A stretch of 38,737 bases of DNA from Myxococcales bacterium (GTDB lineage Bacteria > Myxococcota_A > Polyangia > Haliangiales > Haliangiaceae). Below the pieces are notes generated by a model, which had not been told where the DNA came from, made no database searches, and saw only the letters and a program-made list of their open reading frames with translations. The stretch's first letter is position 1. The number at the start of each line of letters is the position of its first letter. A program made the translations under genes and the position numbers. Location: the NCBI GenBank assembly GCA_028287115.1, contig JAQBQF010000251.1, forward strand, positions 1-38,737. The letters are read 5' to 3'. This document shows, piece after piece, positions 34,041 to 38,737 of this stretch.

Positions 34041-35081
34041 ATGCGTGGATCTCGATATTTGATGGTTGTTGCAATGGCCGCGGCGATCAACTGCGGTGGC
34101 AAATTGCCCGGCGGCGGTGGCGGACTCGGTGGTCATGACATCCCGAACGGCGGTGCCGTCCCCGGCGGCCTCGGCGGCGCGTCCGGCGAAGTCGATCCGA
34201 ACACGTGCGGCAACTACGCGGTGACCGATGCAGGTCGCAAGCTGCACGACTTCCTGGTCGCCACGAAGGACCTCGAGAAGGTCACGACGGAGACGGTCCA
34301 GATCGTCCGCACGAGCTGCGTGACGATGGGCCACGACCTCGGCATGACCGACGTCGACTTCCCGACCGGCATGGAAGCGAAGGATGTCTGCGCGAAGGTG
34401 TGGGGCCAGATCCACGACAACATGAAGGTCGCGATCAAACCGAAGGCGAAGCTCACCGCCCAGTACACGCCGGCCGTGTGCAAGGTCGACATCGACGCGC
34501 AAGCGAAGCTCGCGGCCGAGTGTGAAGGCAAGGCCTCGGCCGATGTCGGCGCATCCTGCTCGGGCGTCTGCCACGGCCGTTGCGACGGTACGTGCGCGGG
34601 CAAGGCCGGCACCGGTGGCAACGGCGGCGAGTGCAACGGCGAGTGCAAAGGCACCTGCCACGGTAGCTGCGAAGGTCACGCGGACGTCAAGGCGTCGGCG
34701 CAGTGCCGCTCGAGCGCGCAGGTTCACGCCTCCGCGAACCTCGAGTGCACGGAGCCGAAGCTCGAGATCTCGTTCGACGCCAAGGTGATCGTCGACAAGG
34801 CAAAGGCCGAGATGACGATCAAAGCGCTTCGCAACGGTCTCCCCAAGCTGCTCTCGGTCAAAGCGCGCCTCGAGCCGCTCCAGTCCGCGGTCGAAGTGTG
34901 GGCGATGGCCGCCAAGGAGCTGAAGGACATGGGCCCGACGTTTGTCCAGTCGTTCAAGGATCAGGCGATGTGCATCTCGGGTCAGATCGCAGGTGCCGCG
35001 AACATGATCGGGCACATCCAGGCGAACGTCTCGGTCTCGGTCTCGGTCTCGGCCGAGGCGAGCGGCAGCGTCGGCGGCTGA
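34041..35081 (+). CDS. Secreted protein with periodic Cys-x3-Cys blocks
   Basis: The start ATG 34041 follows AGAGGAG and gives a signal peptide (GSRYLMVVAMAAAINCGG). Cys18 may carry lipid, though Asn before it is not a usual lipobox residue. A Gly-rich linker follows, then a helical domain (about 55-165). Next come two blocks of four cysteines spaced exactly three residues apart with Gly between: CSGVCHGRCDGTC (173-185) and CNGECKGTCHGSC. A second helical region follows, and a VSVSVSVS tail encoded by four GTCTCG repeats (35028-35051). I recognise no family. The Cys periodicity could bind metal or form a disulphide ladder. A terminator follows 28 bases after the stop. Confidence 0.72.
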   Translation: MRGSRYLMVVAMAAAINCGGKLPGGGGGLGGHDIPNGGAVPGGLGGASGEVDPNTCGNYAVTDAGRKLHDFLVATKDLEKVTTETVQIVRTSCVTMGHDLGMTDVDFPTGMEAKDVCAKVWGQIHDNMKVAIKPKAKLTAQYTPAVCKVDIDAQAKLAAECEGKASADVGASCSGVCHGRCDGTCAGKAGTGGNGGECNGECKGTCHGSCEGHADVKASAQCRSSAQVHASANLECTEPKLEISFDAKVIVDKAKAEMTIKALRNGLPKLLSVKARLEPLQSAVEVWAMAAKELKDMGPTFVQSFKDQAMCISGQIAGAANMIGHIQANVSVSVSVSAEASGSVGG

Positions 35082-35108
35082 GTTTTTCCGAACACGTGCA
35101 GTTGAAAG

Positions 35109-35135
35109 GGCGTCCGCTCCTGCGGGCGCCTTTTT
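35109..35135 (+). terminator. Intrinsic terminator of the Cys-rich gene
   Basis: GGCGTCCGC (35109-35117) pairs with GCGGGCGCC (35122-35130) in a 9-bp stem with one G-U pair and a TCCT loop. Five T residues follow at once. This is a textbook rho-independent terminator. Confidence 0.9.
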
Positions 35136-35166
35136 CGCATTTCGGGTCGGTTCCAAGTGCCAGAAA

Positions 35167-35204
35167 TCCATCGGCGACGGCTCGAACGCTCTAGCGCCGA
35201 TGGA
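35167..35204 (+). promoter_or_regulatory. 10-bp-stem hairpin upstream of the RGG gene
   Basis: TCCATCGGCG (35167-35176) and CGCCGATGGA (35195-35204) are perfectly inverted around an 18-base loop. It ends 23 bases before the RGG-protein start and lies after the previous terminator. No T-tract follows, so it is more likely an operator or a leader structure than a terminator. Confidence 0.5.
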
Positions 35205-35227
35205 CTCTTTGGTGTAGCAACCCTGCC

Positions 35228-36517
35228 ATGAAGACGCTTACCGAGTTCTCGACGCTGACCCTTCGCAAGGCAGCGGCTGCACGCGCGGCCGCGGGGGGTG
35301 CGAGAACGTCGCAAGCAGAGGCCGAGCCCGCGCCGGCCGCAGAGGCGGCACCGGCAGTCGAAGCGGCACCGGCAGTCGAAGCGGCACCGGCAGAAGGCGA
35401 AGCAGCTGCGGACGCAGAGCCCGCGGCAGAAGCATCGAGCGAGGCACCGGCGGAGGCTGCGAGCGAGAAGCCCGCGGCTCCGGCCGACCCGGCGATCGAC
35501 GCGGTCGCAGCCTCGCTCGGCGTCCAGCCCGATCGCGCGGCGCGCCTGCTCGAAGCGCTCGACATTGTCGGCGGAGGGATCGATCAAGTCCGCCTCGTTC
35601 GCGTCTACCAAGGCGAAGCGGGTCCGACGGGCTCGGTGTCGCGCGGCGAATTCCATTACGTGATCGATCGTGTCGCGGGAGCGCAACGTCGTGGTGGTCG
35701 AGACGAGAAGCGAGACGATCGTGGTGGCCGCGGTGGACGCGGCGGTGGAGATCGCGGCGGCGGTGGTGGTGGCGGCGGTGGCGGTGGCGGACGTGGTGGC
35801 TTTGGCGGTCCGCCCGGCGGGCGTGACAAGCCGCGCGGTCTCGGCAGCTTCAAGGCGGGCGCCAAGGTCGAAGCAAAAGAAGACGACGATCGCGGTCCGC
35901 GTGGCGAGCAGCCGAAAGCCGGTATCGGCTGGCAGCTCACCGCCGCCCCGCGCGACTTCAAGGGTCCCGGTCGCGGTGGCCCGCGTGGTCCCGGTGGTCC
36001 GCGTGGCCCTCGTGGTCCGCGTGGTCCGGGCGGCGCTCCCGGCGGTGACGATCGGGGTCGCGGTCCACGCCGTGACTTCGGCGGCCCCGGTGGCCCCGGC
36101 GGCGATCGGCCCGGTGGTGGCCCCCGTGGCCCCGGTGGCCCCGGTGGGCGTGGTCCCGGTGGTCGTGGCCCTCGGGGTAACGAGCCCCGCGTCGAACATC
36201 GCGGCGGCCCGCGCGTCGAGCACCTGGGTCCTCCGGGCGAGCAATCAGCGCAACCCGGCGCCCAGGCTCAGCAAGCGCCTCGGCTCGGACCGGATGGGCA
36301 GCCCTTGCCGCCGCGCAGCAAGCGTCCGCGCAAGCCGATTGGCCCGGATGAGAACGGCATGGGCCCTGATGGAAAGCCGTGGGATCCCGAGCGTCGCGTC
36401 CAGCGTCAAACGGAGCGTGCAACGGCCGTGAATACTCCGCAGACGGGCTCCGTCGAAGGCCAGACGCCATCGTCCGATCAGGCGCCGGCGCCTGCTTCCG
36501 AATCACCCAGCGAGTAA
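35228..36517 (+). CDS. RGG/Gly-Pro-rich, mostly disordered protein
   Basis: The 429-residue protein has a short N-terminal motif (MKTLTEFSTLTLRKAAAAR), an Ala/Glu/Pro region with an 18-bp in-frame repeat (35345-35393) and one folded-looking core (about 88-153: DAVAASLGVQPDRAARLLEA, then QVRLVRVYQGE and RGEFHYVIDRV). Then come RGG and poly-Gly tracts (about 157-195), a charged spacer, and a long Arg-Gly-Pro stretch (about 240-320). The C-terminus is Pro/Gln/Ser-rich. RGG tracts bind RNA in known proteins. Parts also look like Gly-x-y collagen-like repeats, so a structural role is an alternative. No signal peptide is seen, favouring a cytoplasmic place. I recognise no bacterial family. A hairpin lies upstream. 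Confidence 0.75.
   Translation: MKTLTEFSTLTLRKAAAARAAAGGARTSQAEAEPAPAAEAAPAVEAAPAVEAAPAEGEAAADAEPAAEASSEAPAEAASEKPAAPADPAIDAVAASLGVQPDRAARLLEALDIVGGGIDQVRLVRVYQGEAGPTGSVSRGEFHYVIDRVAGAQRRGGRDEKRDDRGGRGGRGGGDRGGGGGGGGGGGGRGGFGGPPGGRDKPRGLGSFKAGAKVEAKEDDDRGPRGEQPKAGIGWQLTAAPRDFKGPGRGGPRGPGGPRGPRGPRGPGGAPGGDDRGRGPRRDFGGPGGPGGDRPGGGPRGPGGPGGRGPGGRGPRGNEPRVEHRGGPRVEHLGPPGEQSAQPGAQAQQAPRLGPDGQPLPPRSKRPRKPIGPDENGMGPDGKPWDPERRVQRQTERATAVNTPQTGSVEGQTPSSDQAPAPASESPSE
35345..35393 (+). repeat. 18-bp in-frame tandem repeat in the RGG gene
   Basis: GCGGCACCGGCAGTCGAA occurs at 35345-35362 and 35363-35380, with a third partial unit to about 35393. It encodes repeated AAPAVE. Unit number may vary between strains without a frameshift. 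Confidence 0.85.
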
Positions 36518-36608
36518 CTCGTCACGTAGCTCACGTCGCGCTGCTCATAAACTGGAAACTTCGGGCCTGTGGTGGTGTCGTCGCCTTATCATTCGTGTTG
36601 GAGGCCCC

Positions 36609-37088
36609 ATGTCCCGTCTAATGTCCGCTGCTGTCCTTGCCGTGGCGTTCGCTGCTGCAACCAGTCCTGCATTCGCCGACATGCGTCCCGGCGTGATCTC
36701 CGCTTTTCGCGGTCAGGTGATCGTCAGTAAAGACGAGCTACCCGAAGCGAAGAACGACAAGGAGACCGTCGCGAAGATCAAGAGCGCCCGATTGAAGGAG
36801 CTCCAGGGGACCGCCAACGACGACGTCACGTCGTGGCAGTTCCATTACACCGCGTTCCTCAACAAGAGCGGTGCGAAGGCGCTCAAGCTCGAGTTCATCA
36901 CGACGGATAAGGATCATCGCCTCGCCGCCGACAAGCGGCTAGATAGCGTCGATCCGAAGAGCTCGGTGCTCTCCGGTGACATCTCGATCAGCGAAGACGA
37001 AGGCCTCGCCAAGGGCAAGACCTACACGCTGAACCTGGTCAACGATCACAACCAGGTCGTGTCGTCGACGCCGATCGTGATGAAGTAG
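36609..37088 (+). CDS. Small secreted protein of unknown function
   Basis: This 159-residue protein has a clean signal peptide (MSRLMSAAVLAVAFAAATSPAFA, cleaved before DMRPG). The start has TTGGAGG upstream. The mature part is beta-rich with Lys/Asp (WQFHYTAFLNKSGAKALKLE, then LSGDISISEDEGLAKGKTYT and LNLVNDHNQVV), resembling a single immunoglobulin-like or C2-like beta-sandwich. No cysteines are present. I recognise no family. The gene is probably periplasmic, follows the RGG gene by 91 bases in which I see no clear signal, and meets transketolase tail to tail with one base between the stops. Confidence 0.75.
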   Translation: MSRLMSAAVLAVAFAAATSPAFADMRPGVISAFRGQVIVSKDELPEAKNDKETVAKIKSARLKELQGTANDDVTSWQFHYTAFLNKSGAKALKLEFITTDKDHRLAADKRLDSVDPKSSVLSGDISISEDEGLAKGKTYTLNLVNDHNQVVSSTPIVMK

Positions 37089-37089
37089 C

Positions 37090-38737
37090 TCAGCGCCCGA
37101 GGACGAGCTTCACGGCCTGCGCGACGTGCGCCGACGTGATGCCGAGCTTCTCGAGCACGAGCTCGCCGGGCGCGGACGCGCCGAACCGATCGATGCCGAC
37201 CGCGACCCCGCGATCGCCGATGTACTCGCGCCAGCCGAACGTGATGCCGGCTTCGACCGAGACGCGTTGCCAGCGTGCCCGCGGTAGTACCTGGTCGCGA
37301 TACGCCTGATCTTGCGCCTGGAACAGCTCCCAGCACGGCATCGAGACCACGCGCGCGGAGATGTTGTGTTTCGCGAGCTCGTCGCGAGCGGCGAGTGCGA
37401 CCGCGACCTCGGAGCCGCTCGCCAGGATGATCGCATCGCCACCTTCGGCGAGCACGTAGGCGCCGCGCTCGGCACCGGGTGCGCCGGGCTTCGTCAGCGT
37501 CGGTAGATCCTGGCGCGACAGCACGAGGCCGGTCGGTCCGAGCTTGCTCGACAGCGCGAACTTCCACCCGGCGACGGTCTCGTTGCCGTCCGCCGGACGA
37601 AACAACGCGAGGTTCGGAATCGCGCGCAGCGCCATCAGGTGCTCGACGGGTTGATGCGTCGGCCCGTCTTCACCGAGCCCGACGGAGTCGTGCGTCCATA
37701 CAAAGATCGCCGGCTGCTTGTTGAGCGCGGCAAGGCGCACGCTCGGCCGCATGTAGTCGGAGAACACGAAGAACGTCGAGACGTACGACCGCACGCCGCC
37801 GTGATAGAGCATGCCGTTTCCGATCGCGCCCATCGCGTGCTCGCGGATGCCGAACCGGAGGTTGCGTCCCTGCCCTTCTCGGTTGTAATCACCGCCGGCG
37901 ACGATCGTCTTCGTCGAGCCGCCGAGGTCGGCATCACCGCCGACGAGCCACGGAAGCTTCGCGGCGAGCGCCGCCATGATCTTACCGGAGGCGCTGCGCG
38001 TCGCGGTCGATCCCGAAAACGTCGGCAGCGCCTCATCCCAACCCGCCGGCAATTCGCCGCGCATCGCGAGCTCGAGCTGCAGTGCGAGCTCGGGATACGC
38101 GACCTTGTATGCCGCGAACCGCTCGCGCCACTCGGCGTGCGCCGCGGCACCGTGCTTGATCGCTTCACACATGTGCGCGCGCACCTCGTCGGGCACCAGG
38201 AACTGTTGCTGCGGATCCCAGCCGAGCGCCGTCTTGGTCGCGGCAACCTCGGCATCGCCCAGCGGCGAGCCGTGCGCGGCGGACGTGCCCGCCTTCTTCG
38301 GCGAGCCGAAGCCGATCGTCGTGTTGACCACGATGATCGAAGGACGATTGGGCTCGGCCTTCGCGGCGGTGATCGCTGCATCGAGCGCCGCGAGATCGCG
38401 ATCGCCGTTCCCGACGTGCTGGACATGCCAGCCGCACGCGGCATATCGCGCGCCGACGTCTTCGCTCATCACGAGCGACAGCGGGCCGTCGAGCGTCACG
38501 TGGTTGGCGTCGTACAGATAGATCAACTTGCTCAGCCCGAGGTGGCCCGCGATGCTCGAGGCCTCGTACGCCACGCCTTCCATCACGTCGCCGTCCGAGA
38601 CGAGCGCGTACGTGTAGTGATCGATGATCTTGTGGCCCGGGCGATTGAAGTAAGTCGCGAGGAAGCGCTCGGCGAGCGCCATGCCGACCGCGTTCGCGGC
38701 GCCTTGGCCGAGCGGACCGGTGGTCGCCTCGACGCCG
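37090..38737 (-). CDS. tkt: Transketolase (5' end beyond the right edge)
   Basis: The frame is open to the last base and reads GVEATTGPLGQGAANAVGMA at the right edge, so about 110 N-terminal residues lie outside. The thiamine diphosphate motif is SDGDVMEGVAYEASSIAGHL. The pyrimidine domain has ATRSASGKIMAALA, REHAMGAIGNGM and the DSVGLGEDGPTHQPVEHL stretch. The C-terminal domain has EGGDAIILASGSEVAVALAA. The enzyme moves two-carbon units between sugar phosphates in the pentose phosphate pathway. All blocks fit the usual length of about 660. The full gene's promoter is not visible here. Confidence 0.96.
   Translation of the reverse strand, partial: GVEATTGPLGQGAANAVGMALAERFLATYFNRPGHKIIDHYTYALVSDGDVMEGVAYEASSIAGHLGLSKLIYLYDANHVTLDGPLSLVMSEDVGARYAACGWHVQHVGNGDRDLAALDAAITAAKAEPNRPSIIVVNTTIGFGSPKKAGTSAAHGSPLGDAEVAATKTALGWDPQQQFLVPDEVRAHMCEAIKHGAAAHAEWRERFAAYKVAYPELALQLELAMRGELPAGWDEALPTFSGSTATRSASGKIMAALAAKLPWLVGGDADLGGSTKTIVAGGDYNREGQGRNLRFGIREHAMGAIGNGMLYHGGVRSYVSTFFVFSDYMRPSVRLAALNKQPAIFVWTHDSVGLGEDGPTHQPVEHLMALRAIPNLALFRPADGNETVAGWKFALSSKLGPTGLVLSRQDLPTLTKPGAPGAERGAYVLAEGGDAIILASGSEVAVALAARDELAKHNISARVVSMPCWELFQAQDQAYRDQVLPRARWQRVSVEAGITFGWREYIGDRGVAVGIDRFGASAPGELVLEKLGITSAHVAQAVKLVLGR

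Noticed and set aside
35670..36431. 253-codon Val/Ala-rich frame inside the RGG gene
   Set aside because: It is the frame-shifted reading of GGT/CGT repeats. The RGG frame has a start context, a folded core and a normal stop.

Overview
The window is a 38.7-kb piece of a GC-rich chromosome from a Gram-negative (diderm) bacterium. Several traits suggest Myxococcota (a Haliangium/Kofleriaceae- or Polyangia-like lineage): a TamB/Omp85 pair, many predicted lipoproteins, an FHA-GGDEF protein, an ECF sigma factor, and beta-barrel proteins with Gly/Pro linkers. This placement is an inference; there is no rRNA or marker tree to settle it. Most lines of a raw ORF scan are GC-driven shadows. I support about 29 intact genes, one gene cut by the window edge, two broken genes, several terminators and hairpins, and three kinds of repeat.

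Left edge (1-2.1 kb): the 5' part of a group IIC intron on the minus strand, sitting 8 nt past the terminator hairpin of a small membrane PDZ gene. Its reverse transcriptase is broken by what looks like a GA-dinucleotide slip. 2.2-10.6 kb: a TamB-like protein and, overlapping it by 4 nt, a large Omp85 protein with about six POTRA repeats (envelope biogenesis). 10.6-13.3 kb: a 45-residue very basic peptide, then a thioesterase, a YgfZ-like folate-binding protein and a retropepsin-like lipoprotein. The last three overlap or nearly overlap.

13.3-17.2 kb (minus strand): modB-modC without modA, an inverted-end repeat, and a three-gene signalling unit (lipoprotein, FHA-GGDEF diguanylate cyclase, soluble histidine kinase). 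17.3-21.2 kb: a penicillin-binding transpeptidase, a TPR-plus-barrel outer-membrane protein and citrate synthase with a strong terminator. 21.3-25.4 kb: a second copy of the repeat, then single genes: CAP lipoprotein, ApaG, ECF sigma factor, glutathione transferase, Uma2-type nuclease-fold protein and a NuoE-like [2Fe-2S] protein.

25.6-30.3 kb: a four-gene MacAB/LolCDE-type export operon (ATPase, two different permeases, periplasmic adaptor), followed by a 39-bp tandem repeat. 30.5-38.7 kb: Ppx/GppA-HD phosphatase, a nucleotidyltransferase remnant on the opposite strand, an M1-like metallopeptidase lipoprotein, a Cys-x3-Cys-rich secreted protein ending in a good terminator, an RGG/Gly-Pro-rich protein behind a 10-bp-stem hairpin, a small secreted protein, and transketolase running off the right edge.

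The clearest functional units are tamB-omp85 (outer-membrane assembly), the ABC export operon, and the FHA-GGDEF/kinase operon. The best candidates for undescribed biology are the RGG-rich protein with its upstream hairpin, the dispersed inverted-end repeat, and the Cys-periodic secreted protein. None can be proved from sequence alone.
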